A stretch of 64,000 nucleotides of DNA from contig CM057843.1 of NCBI GenBank assembly GCA_030068075.1, positions 15,766,001-15,830,000 on the forward strand, read 5' to 3'. Position numbers and translations under genes: made by a program. Shown here piece by piece: positions 43,330-54,654 of the stretch. Positions within the stretch are counted from its first letter, which is position 1. The number at the start of each line of letters is the position of its first letter. The notes under the pieces are model-generated. The model was given only the letters and a program-made list of their open reading frames with translations, did no database searches and was not told where the DNA came from. The DNA is from Paguma larvata. Taxonomy: Eukaryota > Chordata > Mammalia > Carnivora > Viverridae.

Positions 43330-44348
43330 AACAAAACATAGACTCTCAACATAATAGACGGGCTGGAAAACAAAATTAGTGAAAATAGAGACTAGGAGAA
43401 AACAGTTCTTTCAAAACACAGAATCAAAAGGATCCAATGTCCAGTAGAAAAGAAGAAAATGGAGGAGAGATCGAGAAGGTCCAGGGTCGATCTAACAGGA
43501 GTTTCAGAAGACATGAACAGTGAAAATCCAGGGGCGAGAGAAAACCTCAGGCAACAATAGGGGATGCATTTTCCCAAATGAAAGGAGAGCATGTCTTCAA
43601 ATTTAAAGAGCACGATAACGTGGAAAAAGACTCTCACCTGTACAAGTGGAATTTCAGAGTGCCAAGGGCAGAGATAAAAATCTCTAAACCTGAGTAAGGT
43701 AGATGGGGAGCTGTTATCATGAAACCAGAACCGGATGGTGAGTGGTGTTGGCCGCCTTAGAGCCAGAAAGGCGGTTGGGCCATACATTCAATCGTGTGGG
43801 ATAAATAACTTCGTAATATAATTCTGTGTCCAGAAACACTATAATCTAAGTGTGCGGACAATACGGAATTTTTCGGACATGCCAGAAATGATAAAGTTTC
43901 TGGCCCCAGATTGTTTTGAAAGGATTAGGAAATAACGAAGTCCAACAATAAAAGAAAAGAAAATAAGGGAAGAAAACTTGCGGGCAAGAAGCCATTAAAG
44001 ATGTAAATAACAAGGTTATATACAGTATGATATCAGTTGTATAAAGTTTAAATAGACACTATACAACACTACATAGCATTTCCGAACACATGCAGATGCG
44101 GTAAAATATAAGACCATAGAGGGAAAGATACATACTGAGCTTAGACTAGAGGTTCACTCTGCAGAATGAGAGTAACGGAATTGGGAAGTACGATTCTATG
44201 GGTAAAGTTTTTGTTTGTTTTTAAGATAACTGAGCAAATATAGCTAAGTGTAACATCTGTTGAATTTGGGTATTGAAATCATGGGGCTTGTTGCGTTATT
44301 ATTGACCATTTTCTTTACATTTGAAAACTTTCAGAATTATTTTAAAGA
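43330..44348 (+). mobile_element. Old L1M 3' region
   Basis: Phrases like agtttcagaagacatgaaca, ctgtgtccagaaacactata and ttttcggacatgcc occur in old L1M 3' regions. The end (ctgttgaatttgggtattga ... cttttacatttgaaaactt type) matches an L1M 3' terminus. The 131-codon minus frame 43392-43787 is antisense and not a gene. Subfamily uncertain. Confidence 0.6.
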
Positions 44349-44370
44349 CTGAATTAGAAACGAGGGTGCG

Positions 44371-44583
44371 GGGGCACCTGGGTGGCTCAGTCAGTTGAGC
44401 GTCCGATTTTAGCTCAGGTCATGATCTGCTTGTGGGTTCGAGCCCCACGTCAGGCTCTGGGCTGACAGCTCGGACCCTGGAGCCTGCTTCGGATTCTGTG
44501 TCTCCCTCTCTCTCTACCTCTCCTCTGCTCACACTCTGTCTCTCTCTCTCAAAATAAATAAGCATTTTAAAAAATTTTTTTTA
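44371..44583 (+). mobile_element. CAN SINE
   Basis: Complete, with head ggggcacctgggtggctcag. Approximate TSD aaacgagggtgc / aagcgagggagc. Confidence 0.95.
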
Positions 44584-44595
44584 AAAAGCGAGGGA

Positions 44596-45029
44596 GCAGA
44601 GAAAACTTGTGTAAATCACCTCTTACAGTATTTTGTAGTCAAGGAGCAGAGGGGCAGGGCGGAAGTTGGAAGGGAGAGCGTTGAACGTTTCCTTCCACAA
44701 GGATTCCTGCCTGTGGAAGGAAATCAGCAGGTGGAGGGGTAATACCGAGCTGAAGATGACAGGAATCCTAACGGGGGGAGTCAAGACAGGAAGAATGTTG
44801 AGCACCTGAGGAAATAATTCACCTTTCAAAGCAGTCGGAAGTTATTTCTTCCCTTTGAACAGGAGGAGGGAAGACGGAGGTGAAATTATGGACACAGGTG
44901 GGTGTATAGAACCTGATGGTGAGCAATATATGGAATATAAAGCAATTATTCCAAGATATATTCTATTTTATTGGTGGTATCCGCATTGAAATCGGTGGTG
45001 CGGGAATGGTTGTTTCTATTGCTAAATCA
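44596..45029. other. Intergenic DNA, no gene seen
   Basis: No repeat recognised with confidence. Confidence 0.45.
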
Positions 45030-46510
45030 GGTTCATTGAGGGATTATTTATATCGTGGTAAGAGTCACCCCTTTCAGTATAGGGTTCCATGCATTTTGAC
45101 AAACACATATACAATCATCATCGCTACAACTAATATAAAAAGGTTTATTATCCCCCCCCATATTGTGTTGCATCCTTTATAGGCAACCCTTCTCCCCGCC
45201 TCAGACCCTGCCAGCCACTGTTCTGATTTCTGTACTCAGTTTTGCCTTTTCCAGAATGTCACATTGTTTTGTATAGCCTGTGGTTTACTGTTGTTTTAAA
45301 TTTGAAGTCTAGTGTAGTTCACATCCGGGGTTATATGAGCTTCAGGTGTACAATATGGTGATTCAAGAATTGTGTCCATTACTCAGTGTTCATCAAGATA
45401 AGTGTACTCTTAACCCCCTTCACGTATTTCACCCATCTGCCCACCCTCCTGGGTGGTTCCTTCTGGTAACCATCTGTCTGTCGCCTATGCTTAAGAATCT
45501 GTGTTTGGGCTTGTCTCTTTCTTTTCCTTTCTCCTTTGTTTTGTTTCTGAAATTCCACATATGAGTGAAAGCATATGGTATTCGTCTTTCCCTGATTGAC
45601 TTATTTCCCTTAGCGTGATACTCTCTAGTTCCATCCGCATAGTTGCAAATGGCAAGATTTCATTCTTTTTTATGGCTGAATACTGTTCCATTTCTCAAAG
45701 TAGACACCCAGATGACCAACGGACATGTGAACACATGCTCGGTATCTCTCATCATCAGGGAGGAGCAAATCAAAATCCCAGCGAGAGATCACCTTACATC
45801 TGTCACAATGGCTGAAACCAAAAACACAAAAGTAACATGTGTTGGTGAGGATGTGGAGGAAAAGGAACCTTCGTGTGCACTGTTGGTGGGCATGCAAATC
45901 GGTACAGCCGCCGTGGAAAACAGTATGGAGGTTTCTCAAAAAAATTAAAAATAGAGCTTCCGTATGATCCGGTAATTACACTACTGGGTATTTACCCAAA
46001 GAATATGAGAATACTAATTCAAAGGGATATATGCACCCCAATGTTTACTACAGCATTGTTTTTCCTAGCCATGATACGGAAGCAGCCCAAGGGTCTACTC
46101 ATAAATGAATAGCTAAAGAAGATGAGAAGATGTGAATATATATGATAGAATATTATTCAGCCATAAAAAATAATGTGGCCAGCCTTTTAATTCCGGCTTT
46201 TTGCATTTAGCAGAACGCATCTGAAATTCATCTATGTTTTAGATGTTTTACATGTATCAGCGGCTCATTCTTTTTTTTTATTACTGAGTAGAATGCCATG
46301 GTATGGATTTGGGTTATTTCCAGTTTGGAAGAATTCTGAAGAAAGGCACTCTAAACATTCATGCACAGGTTTTGTGTGAACTTTCATCTTTCTTGGGCAA
46401 ATACATAGGTTCAATGGGTCATGTGGTAAATGTATGTTTAAATTTATAGGAAGCTGCTGAGCTAATTTCCAAAGCGACTGTACCAACGATAATGGACATT
46501 TGAGGTAAAA
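45030..46510 (-). mobile_element. Old L1M 3' region, split by a younger L1
   Basis: The left arm (45030-45290: gcattttgacaaacacatat, cagccactgttctgatttct, ttttgccttttccagaatgt) and the right arm (46190-46510: tttttgcatttagcagaacg, catgtatcagcggctcattc, gggttatttccagtttgg, gtcatgtggtaaatgtatg) are consecutive parts of one minus-strand L1M. They are separated by about 900 bp of younger L1. Confidence 0.8.
45294..46173 (-). mobile_element. Carnivore L1, 5'-inverted (twin-primed) insertion
   Basis: 45294-45691 reads as the complement of an L1 end; its minus frame 45491-45691 is ORF2 C-terminal (MEQYSAIKKNEILPFATMRM). 45692-46173 is plus-strand ORF2 text immediately upstream of that, with broken frames 45643-45948 and 45873-46112 (KIELPYDP, LLGIYPKN). 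Both segments reach the same L1 point, tattcagccataaaa, one at the junction and one at the outer edge. That is the order expected from twin priming of a minus-strand insertion. No poly-A survives and no TSD is clear. Confidence 0.85.
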
Positions 46511-47183
46511 GGGAAAGGCATGAAATCGGCCTCTGGAAGAGTGGCCTGTTCCTTATTCTCTGCACTTCTCCACACCCTGGGAGCCTGCCCTCTACTGACT
46601 GTGTCCTCTTAATTTTCCTGTTGGCTGGCTCCTGGTTGGGCGTGCCAATGGAAGGCACTGGCAGGAGACTGAGGTCAAGAGAGAGAACTCTACCTGTGTC
46701 CCCCCTTCTCCCCCCAAAATCAATTCTCCTCTTATATAGTGTCTTCTCTGTGGCTCCAGCACCATCCACGATTCTGTAATACTGCTCCCTTCTCCTCTTG
46801 GCCCTTCAGACTTTAGGAGGTAATAGCTCCCCACATTTGCTCGTCTCTGAGTGAGGATATTGAGGACACCCTTTAGTGCTTTTCTTCAATCTGTCCCCGT
46901 TTCTGTGAGAGGTCCTTTTATTAAAGTCCTTTGAGCCATCTGTGTTGGACCCTATTATCTGCTGGGATTTTGACTAGTTGTGTGAAAAAGCACTCTTGGA
47001 GGGGGCTCAGTAGGATTTCCGAGGGGGTCTTGCTTGCCTGTTTGACGTTTGTGTTGAAGAATGTGAGACCAGGCCCTCTGAAGATATGATTTTATCTAGT
47101 GAATGTCAGCTGCATCATTGGAGGCGTGGAGATCAGATCAGGTTCAACCAAGATGAAGATTAAACAAGTCAGTGACAGTGAGA
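46511..47183. other. Intergenic DNA, no gene seen
   Basis: The minus frames 46419-46769 and 46592-46834 have no domain. Unique-looking sequence. Confidence 0.45.
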
Positions 47184-47200
47184 AGACCAGACTGGTTCTT

Positions 47201-47825
47201 TATTTTTTTTTTTTAATTTTATTTTATTGTGATAAGAACACAACATGAGATCTACCCTCTTTGACAGGTTTTTTTTTCCTATTTATTAATTTATTTATTT
47301 CCATCCAAGTTAGCATCTAGTGCAACAAGGATTTCAGGAGTCGATTCTTAATGCCCCTTACCCATTTAGCCCATCCCCCTCCCACAACCCCTCCAGCAAC
47401 CCTCTGCTTGTTCTCCGTATTTAAGAGTCTCTTATGTTTCATCCCCATCCCTGTTTTTATAGTATTTTTGCTTCCCTTCCTTATATTCTTCTGTTTTGTG
47501 TCTTAAATTCCCCAGATGAGTGAAGTCATATAATACTTGTGTTTCTCTGACTAATTTCACTTCGCATAATACCCTCTAGTTCCTTCCATGTAGTTGCAAA
47601 TGGCAAGATTCCATGCTTTCTGATTGCCGAGTCCTACTCCATTGACTATACAGACCATGTCTTCTTTATCCATTCATCCATTGATGGACATTTGGACTCT
47701 TTCCCTACTTTGGCTGCTATTGTCAATAGCGCTGCTACAAACAATGGGGTGCATGTGCCCCTTCAAAACAGCACACCTGTATCCCTTGGATTAATACCTA
47801 GTAGTGCAATCGCTGGGTCGTAGGG
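47201..47825 (-). mobile_element. Felid L1, 5'-truncated, with probable 3' transduction
   Basis: 47279-47825 is the complement of a felid L1 3' region (ccatccaagttagcatctag, tagcccatccccctcccaca, gcaaatggcaagattccatg, gcaatcgctgggtcgtaggg). On the minus strand its end has an A9 run (47269-47277), then about 52 nt of foreign sequence with AATAAA signals (47217-47268), then a second A-tail. An exact 17-bp TSD, agaccagactggttctt, encloses the whole at 47184-47200 and 47826-47842. Confidence 0.85.
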
Positions 47826-47924
47826 AGACCAGACTGGTTCTTATTCTTCCACGCTCACCTCAAAGGAACTATTTCTGGGTGCTTGTTCTAAAGAGCCTGC
47901 CCTAACACCCTCTGTTTCCTCGGC

Positions 47925-48100
47925 TGAGTGTTTCCTTTATTACATTATCGCAATCTGTCATTTTCATGCCTGTTCATTTTACTTGTCTCCCCATAGAAAT
48001 TAAGCTTCGCCTTCATGGGATTGTCTATTGTGCTCACTTCTGCAGCCTCAGTGCTTAGGGCAGTGAGTGGCACAAAGTAGGGGTCAATAAAGCATACTCA
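47925..48100 (+). mobile_element. L2 3'-end fragment
   Basis: gcctgttcattttacttgtc, gcagcctcagtgcttagggc, agtgagtggcacaaagtagg and ggtcaataaagc follow the L2 terminus. Confidence 0.7.
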
Positions 48101-48596
48101 TCTCTTTCGCCCAACTCACGTTTTGCCCCTTATCATAGCGTGTTTCCCTCTGAGAAGACGACCTTGTCTTCTCCCTACTGACATTTCTCTTATGAATGTC
48201 AGCGCATTCCTCATACATGGTAATTTAAATCCGAGTCCGTTTCTCTAAGGTCGGAAGTCTGGGGATACAGCTGGTGTGTTTCTATTAAAGAAAAAGTTGG
48301 TCCTCACGGTCCACGCGAATTCAGGTTGTGTTAGGCAAGAAGAAAGAAATACCCATCTACGCAGCGTGGGGAACATCAGAAATTATAAAAGCGAGTCCTT
48401 GGCCTGAAAGCTAGACGTACGGAAATGGAGAGAAATAGGTTAAAACCTTGAGAATTAGACTATCCAAGAAAGAACTGGAAAGAATATTCCTTTCTCTCAT
48501 AAAGAACTTAACTCATTTCACCCACACTTAAGGTTATCCCATGAAGGTGACCCATGGCTCCCCCTCTCCCACACCTAAATAGATGACCTTTTCTAT
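48101..48596. other. Intergenic DNA, no gene seen
   Basis: Unique-looking sequence. Confidence 0.5.
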
Positions 48597-48612
48597 AAAG
48601 AGGCAAGGTGCA

Positions 48613-48767
48613 GCGGGTGGGGGATGGGTATTAAGAAGCACTAGCTGGGATGAGCAGTGGGTGCTGTATGTAGGTGATGAATCGCTGATTTCGACTCCTG
48701 AAACCGAGATTGCACTGTGTGTCAACTAACTAGAATTTAAATACACATTTTTTCAAAAGAGAAAAAA
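48613..48767 (+). mobile_element. Carnivore L1 3' end, severely 5'-truncated
   Basis: gatgagcagtgggtgctgta tgtaggtgatgaatcgctga, then actcctgaaaccgagattgc and aactagaatttaaatac are the last 130 bases of a carnivore L1. TSD agaggcaaggtgcagc / agagacaaggtgcagc (48597-48612, 48768-48783). The minus frame here is not a gene. Confidence 0.92.
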
Positions 48768-48820
48768 AGAGACAAGGTGCAGCAGCAAGGTAACAAGACT
48801 TATTTAAAAACCAGGAGTAA

Positions 48821-49016
48821 GAGACGCCTGGGTGGCTCAATCCGACTCCGGTTCAGGTCATGATCTCACGGTTCGTGAGTTCGAGCCTCACATCAGGCTT
48901 GCTGATGTCAGCACAGAGCCTGCTTCGGATCCTCTGTCCCCCTCTTTCTCAACCCCTACCCCGCTTGCTCTCTCTCTAAAAAATAAATAAATCATTAAAA
49001 ATAAATAAATAAATAA
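48821..49016 (+). mobile_element. CAN SINE with head deletion
   Basis: gacgcctgggtggctcaat joins directly to ccgactccggttcagg, so the gtcggttaagcgt part is missing. The tail expanded to (AAAT)n. Confidence 0.93.
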
Positions 49017-49205
49017 CAGAATTAATAGAGAATTCAACTGATAATAACATATACAAATACTATACACTGTCTTTGGCGGGGAGGTTTGAAGTTATTGGAG
49101 TCTCCCACATCCTTGATATTCGAATATTGTTGCAAGTGACACAAGTGACTATTGTATGAAGCACAAAAATTACGAATACTTAACAGTTCACAATTACTAG
49201 CTAAA
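49017..49205. other. Intergenic DNA, no gene seen
   Basis: Short unique stretch between two SINEs. Confidence 0.5.
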
Positions 49206-49218
49206 CCGAATTGCTTTT

Positions 49219-49448
49219 TTTTTTTTTTTAATTTTTTTTAACGTTTATTTATTTTTTTGAGAGACAGAGAGACAGAGCATGAGCAAGGGAAGGGCAGAGA
49301 GAGAGAGGGAGACACAGAATCCGAAGCAGGCTCCAGGCTCTCATGAGCCGTCAGCACAGAGCCCGATGTGGGGCTTGAACTCACAGACTGTGAGATCATG
49401 ACCTGAGCTGAAGTCGGCCGCTTAACCGACTGAGCCACCCAGGCGCCC
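49219..49448 (-). mobile_element. CAN SINE, young
   Basis: Complete minus-strand element with a long T-tail. Perfect 13-bp TSD ccgaattgctttt at 49206-49218 and 49449-49461. A small catga insertion interrupts the body. Confidence 0.97.
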
Positions 49449-49499
49449 CCGAATTGCTTTTATAATCAGATGATAACCCACTTTTTAAGCTGATGACAA

Positions 49500-49690
49500 A
49501 GCGGGATGTAGAGAACGCAGGCTTGTGAGTTGGGCGGACTTGGTACAGAATCCCACCTTCCTTCGAGGGTCTAGCTGAGTGATACTGACTACGTTACCTC
49601 CCTAATTTCAAGTGTCTTCACCCAAAGAGTGGAGGTAACAAACTGTTAGCTCCCTTTGGTGGTGGGAAGTCTGTTTCCCAACTTACTTTA
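49500..49690 (+). mobile_element. MIR element
   Basis: gcaggcttgtgagttgggcg, gtctagctgagtgatactga, ctacgttacctccctaattt caagtgtcttcacc follow MIR order. Confidence 0.7.
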
Positions 49691-50310
49691 GGTGTTCACC
49701 TTACTGTCCAGCACAAATGCTGGCTCCCTCTCTAGCTTCAAAGGAATGCGATCCTGGAAGTGAGTTTATTTCTGAAGCTCAATCGCTCATCTCCAGAAAA
49801 CATATTCTTTCCAACAGGCTTTATCGTTCTGTTAGTTGCACCGATATTCTTCCGGGCTTAAGAAAACGCAAAACCCAGGGTCAATGGATCTGCTTCCTTC
49901 AGTCTCCACACACACATTCATTTGGCTTCTTTTGCGTGGAAGATGACATTATTTTTTCTCTGTTTCTGCGACCAAGCTTTGAGCTTCGCGCTTACCCCAG
50001 TTTCACACCAGCGTGACCCAGTCAGGCTTCCTTCGCCCTCCTCACCCCAACAGGTGCCATATCTCTCCAACACTCCCCAGCCCTGTCAGCCCCTGCTTCT
50101 CTGCTCCATGTGTCCCACGTCCTGGCGTGGTGCCTGGTGGGTGCTCGGTCCTCAACTACTGAACAGATATTGGAAGGCTTTCCACATCTAACACGACCCT
50201 ACCCAATTTATGCCGCGTTCCCCAGTGGGAACCACCTCAGTGTGGTAGCCATTCTTCTTGTCCTCCATCAACTCTCCACATAGAATATGCCATCGTCAAC
50301 ACTCTCTGCT
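49691..50310. other. Intergenic DNA, possible L2 end near 50100-50180
   Basis: cgtggtgcctggtgggtgct cggtcctcaactact resembles an L2 terminus. The 99- and 89-codon plus frames (49717-50016, 49922-50191) have no recognisable domain. Confidence 0.4.
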
Positions 50311-50328
50311 AAAATTTACCTACTCTTT

Positions 50329-50564
50329 TTTTTAGTTTTTTTAAAAAATTTAATATTTTAAATGTTTATTTATCTTTGAAAGAGAGAGAGCACGCGCACA
50401 AGTGGGGGAGAGATAGAGACAGAGTGAGACGCAGAATCCAAAGCAGGCTTCAGGCTATGAGCTGTCAGCTGAGACCCCGTCGCGGGACTCAAACTCGTGA
50501 ATGACGAGATCACGACCTGAGCTGAAGTCGGATGTGTAACTGACTGAGCCCCCCAGGTGCCCCC
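50329..50564 (-). mobile_element. CAN SINE
   Basis: Minus strand. TSD aaatttacctactcttt / aaatttacctattcttt (16 of 17) at 50312-50328 and 50565-50581. Confidence 0.96.
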
Positions 50565-50581
50565 AAATTTACCTATTCTTT

Positions 50582-51189
50582 CAGACCCTTTTCTCAATCC
50601 AGCTGCTTTGAAAATCTTTGTTATATAATCTGCCTTTCTCCAAACCTTTTAGCACTTACTTTTAATTGGCGCCAAACCTTGTGCTGTCATTGGTATCACG
50701 TGCTGTTATTTTGCGAGCATTGGTCATAGCCAAAGCCACAGTGGAACTGTGACTTTCGTGAGACCAGCCACCGGGCTTGACCTGAGCACGGAGCGAGCGC
50801 TCTGTGTGTACTGATAATTGATGAATGTGCGAGACTTTTATTTCTGCAGGATGGTCTTTGACACCCGGAATACCATCCACGAAGCTGAAATCCTCAATTT
50901 GAAAAATGCAGGCAAGACTCAGCTGTCCGAAGCTGCAAGCAAGGATGTGTTGAATCTCTCGACTCTCCCTGGGGGATCTGCACCTTGGAGTCGCTCTGAA
51001 GATGGCGTCATTTCCTGTGGCCAGAATCTGCCTGACTAGAAGTTAATATCCTTAACTAAGACGACACAGAAAGAGTTACACTTTTCTATAAACTTATTCT
51101 CTGGTTTTCCGAGAGGAAGTCAGAGGAGGATAATTTGCCACATTAAACAGATTTGACCTTGATGAATACTGATTCTCTTCTGTTCATCT
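50582..51189. other. Unique DNA with a possible exon (50818-51039)
   Basis: A 73-codon plus frame is preceded in register by an acceptor-like gacttttatttctgcag. The following text has codon-like composition (NTIHEAEILNLKNAGKTQLS) and ends at a tag stop. No family recognised. It may be a terminal exon relic or chance. Confidence 0.2.
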
Positions 51190-51425
51190 TCTGGCTTTCT
51201 CGGAGCACCCTTTGGGCACCCTCTGAACTCCTCTCTGCTGTATTTCTCTCCCTCGGACTTATCCCAAACTATACATTTCATGCGTTTGTTTCTTCTTTGT
51301 CTGTCTTCCTCCTCAACACAGGGGGTTTTCTGTTTTACGAACTGGTGCATCCTTAGTGCCTAGAACAGTGCCAGACTCGTAGCAGACATACGAAACACAA
51401 CTAAGGAATTAATGAATGGATGCTT
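51190..51425 (+). mobile_element. L2 3' fragment
   Basis: C/T-rich L2-like text ending in ccttagtgcctagaacagtg ccagactcgtagcagacata and aattaatgaatgg, the standard L2 terminus. Confidence 0.75.
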
Positions 51426-52045
51426 GAGCGAGCGGGCACCTCGGTCAGGAGCTACCAACAACTCAACAGGCTTGGTGACTGATGATTGACTATAATGGGA
51501 GTTCCCAGCTGATCAGCTCGTGGGATTCTCTAGAACACAAGTAGGATGGGGTGATGTAACAGACAGCAATTGTCTCCTGTCCGCAGAACAACTCCTTGCC
51601 CCCCACCCCCGACCCTGCCGCTGATTCCAGCCAAGCTGCCGTGCACAGATTTCTGAGCAAACAGTCTGATCGCTCCCCAGTGCACTGAGGAAGGACTTTC
51701 TCTGTCTGGATCCTTCTCTGGTGCATTATATTTATTTATTATTATCGGCAGGTGCAGCCACAACACATGTAAGCAAATATCCCTGGAGACAACCTTCCTG
51801 TGATGAGGGGCAGGAGCTGGTATATAAAGGTTCCTGTCCCTGCCTGTATGTTCGTACATGTCCGGAAGGTCCTGGAGGACTTGGTATCCCCTTGCCTGCC
51901 CCATATTAGTTTTCATGTGACCCTTCCTGCTTTGTCATTCTTGCTTCCTGAAATCCCCTCCCCCCTAAACTACCTCACCCCAGGCTTTGCTTGTGGGGAC
52001 CCCACCTGAAGCAGGAAGGTGTTCGAATTAACCCAATGATGGGTT
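51426..52045. other. Intergenic DNA, no gene seen
   Basis: The 128-codon minus frame 51530-51916 overlaps plus frames and has no domain. Confidence 0.45.
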
Positions 52046-52059
52046 AAGAAGGCAGTCTT

Positions 52060-52292
52060 GGGGTGCCTGGTTGGCTCAGTCGGTTAGGCCTCTGGCTCTT
52101 GATTTCGGCTCAAGTCATGATCTCTTGGTTAGTGAGTTCGAGCCCTGTATCCGACTCTACCCTGACGGTGTGAAGCCTGCTTGGGATTCTGTCTCTCTTT
52201 CTCTTTCTCTCTGCCACTCCCTGCTTGTGCTCTCTCTCTCTCTCTCTCTATGTCAAAATAAATAAATAACTGAAACAAACAAACAAACAAAC
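52060..52292 (+). mobile_element. CAN SINE, older variant
   Basis: Head gggtgcctggttggctcag with cttgatttcggctc and gcctgcttgggattc; a (CT)n run, then an (AAAC)n tail. Confidence 0.94.
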
Positions 52293-53041
52293 ACAGCAGG
52301 CTTGCCGATCCAAAATGATTATGTTAGATCAGAAGTCAGAGCTGAGATCCTCCTTCTGGTTGGTCCAGTGCTTTGACTTCTGGCCAGTGTCACTCAGTCA
52401 AATGCACTTAAGCTCACATCCTTAAAGTCCCACCTTTTAAAAAAGTCATCTCACTTCTTGATGCCCTTTTCCCTGCGGGTCTTGCCTAGGACTTTTTCCT
52501 GTGAGTTGGAAAACTTCAGAGATGCCGGGTCTAGGGGATTGCTCCCGAAATCTGTTTCCCAGCGCACCTGAGGCTCGCTCTCATTCACAGAGGCACAGCT
52601 CAGGCAGAGCATAAAAGGGCGAGAGCTAAAGAAAGCTGTATTGCCCCAAGGCCGGACAGCGCCTTCAGCCCCCAACAGGCAGCCCGTGAGATGATTCTGG
52701 CCTTGAGATTTTTCACTCAATTACCAAAAGCTTCTCACCAGACTCTCTTGCACTTGGGTTTTATGGAGGCTCTTTGGCAAGTGCGTGACGTGGGGTTAAT
52801 TTTTTTTTTTGAATGATTTAGAATCCCTTCTAATGATTTAAAAAGCCATTCCCAAGCTCAAAATGATTTTATGCCAAATCCAGCAAAATGGAGAGCGGTA
52901 CGTGACTTTATGCTACTATGTTTCCTCATTACTTTGCAGGAGGTAGTTCCTGCCGTCTTGTGTTTATATGTGAACATACTTTGTAGACGTATGTTTCATA
53001 AGGTACCTCATGTCTTGGAATTAAACTATAAAAAAAATCAA
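52293..53041. other. Intergenic DNA, no gene seen
   Basis: An 89-codon minus frame (52451-52720) without recognisable features; a T10 run at 52801. Confidence 0.45.
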
Positions 53042-53130
53042 GGGATGCCTGGGTGGGTCAGTCGGTTGAGCATCCCACTTCGGCTCAGATCGTGATCTCA
53101 TGTTTTGTGAGCTGGAGCCCCGCGTCGGGT
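53042..53130 (+). mobile_element. CAN SINE head only (3'-truncated)
   Basis: gggatgcctgggtgggtcag through gagccccgcgtcggg, then abrupt change at about 53130. The whole CT-rich tract and A-tail are missing. No TSD seen. Confidence 0.9.
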
Positions 53131-53589
53131 ACAGCCTCAGGTATAGGGGTCCCAGACTCGCCTGGACTCTTTGGAGATGTGGAAAGAGACATTGTAGCTG
53201 GGATGGATAAAGACAATATACTAGAAAGGAGCCAAAATCATGAGGTAGTGGGCACTTGGGTTTCACTGGATTTCCATATATAGAGATCTCTTATCCACGG
53301 ATTTAATGCCAACAGTTTATTTCAAAGCCAGTGATCTGGAACTTGGAATTTAGAGTAATGCTATAAATAGTTCTTCGGCTCTTTCTGCTTCTGCTGTATA
53401 TTTTAGTTGCCCTGCAGAAAGTGACCCCAAAGAAAGTTGAAAACCGTGGTAATAATACAGGAAGTATCACTATTCTGAGCGGGCAGTCTCTAGTCCCTGG
53501 ACGAGAAAATTGGGTAGCGTAAAAACAGTAAACAAAATAAAACGAAAATGAAAGGAATACACGAACATTCCTATGGTTTTAAATGTTTA
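53131..53589. other. Intergenic DNA, no gene seen
   Basis: Unique-looking sequence. Confidence 0.45.
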
Positions 53590-53745
53590 CAGAGAGCACA
53601 GCCTACACGGGAATTAGAAAACCCAGCGTCTACCACCGTGTACACGCGGGACTTGGACAAACTAATTCACCTCCCTCCTCTTGATGATGACACGATACAG
53701 AGCCTGTCCCCAGGCAAACTCACAAGATTAGATGCAGGAACAATG
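53590..53745 (+). mobile_element. Probable MIR fragment
   Basis: cgggacttggacaaactaat tcacctccctcctcttgatg matches the MIR core in order; flanks diverged. Confidence 0.5.
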
Positions 53746-54199
53746 CTGACTCATTTCATTTCCTAGAACCATAATGCAGGGCCATAACTCAAATGCATAG
53801 ACGACCCTCCATTTCTAGAGTCGATTCTAGCCCCCAGGTTCCAACACGATACTGCACTTTTTCTTTCTCAGACCTCCAGTGTTTCCTCCTCTATGGCAGA
53901 GAAGAGAAGCAACCGAAGGAGAAGCCCACATGCCTCACTCGCCTACCTGCCCCTCTACCCATGCACACCGCCTTCTTTCCTGATGTTAAGGATGAACGGT
54001 TTCCTGATCAAAGTCTTTCCCTCCATTTGTCCACGGAGCCCCTGATTCTCTTGCTAGTTAAGAGCATGGCTTCTGCAACTGTTCTTTTGCTTGGTCATTT
54101 GTTTCCCCCATCTCCTGGCTCCTTCCCTTCAGCGTATAAAAATGTTACATCTCCTGTCTTATAAAAGCCTCCCTGGACCCCATAAACTTCTCCAGTCAC
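53746..54199. other. Intergenic C/T-rich DNA
   Basis: Contains a 123-codon plus frame (53793-54164) without a domain. It may be the upstream part of the L2 copy that follows. Confidence 0.4.
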
Positions 54200-54506
54200 A
54201 GTCCTGTTTCTCTACAAGACCCTCCAGTGAAACTGTTCTGGGGTGTTTTCTATAGTTGCTGCACCCATAGCTTCTTCTCCGACCTGCTCCAATCCACTCC
54301 AACCAGACCACTCCCCTGAAATTTCTTCCGTCAGGTCACCAATGACCTTTATGTTGCAAAAATTCAATGGTCGTTTTTCTGTCTTCACCTGAACTAAATG
54401 TAACAGCAGCCATGAACGCAGTTAATGGCTCGGTTTTCGGAGATTCTTCCTTCACTGGGCTTCTAGGGTGCCATGGGCTCCTGGATTCCCACCTTTCCAG
54501 TCTTTT

Positions 54507-54541
54507 TTTTTTGGTCTTTTTTTTTTTTTTTTTTTTTTTTT
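54507..54541 (+). repeat. Poly-T tract
   Basis: Two T-runs separated by ggtc, about 33 T in total, inside the L2 relic. Possibly the tail of a lost insertion. Confidence 0.95.
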
Positions 54542-54654
54542 ATGATGCCACCTCCTCTTTCCCATCTAAGAGGGACAGGTCTCCAGGCTTTGTCCTCGAA
54601 CCTCTTCTCCTGTCTCACTCATGTTCGGGTGACTTTATCCATTCCAATGCCTTT

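Noticed and set aside
45643..46112. Open frames resembling reverse-transcriptase C-terminal sequence
   Set aside because: Real L1 ORF2 remnants, but truncated and frameshifted; annotated as a mobile element and not as genes.
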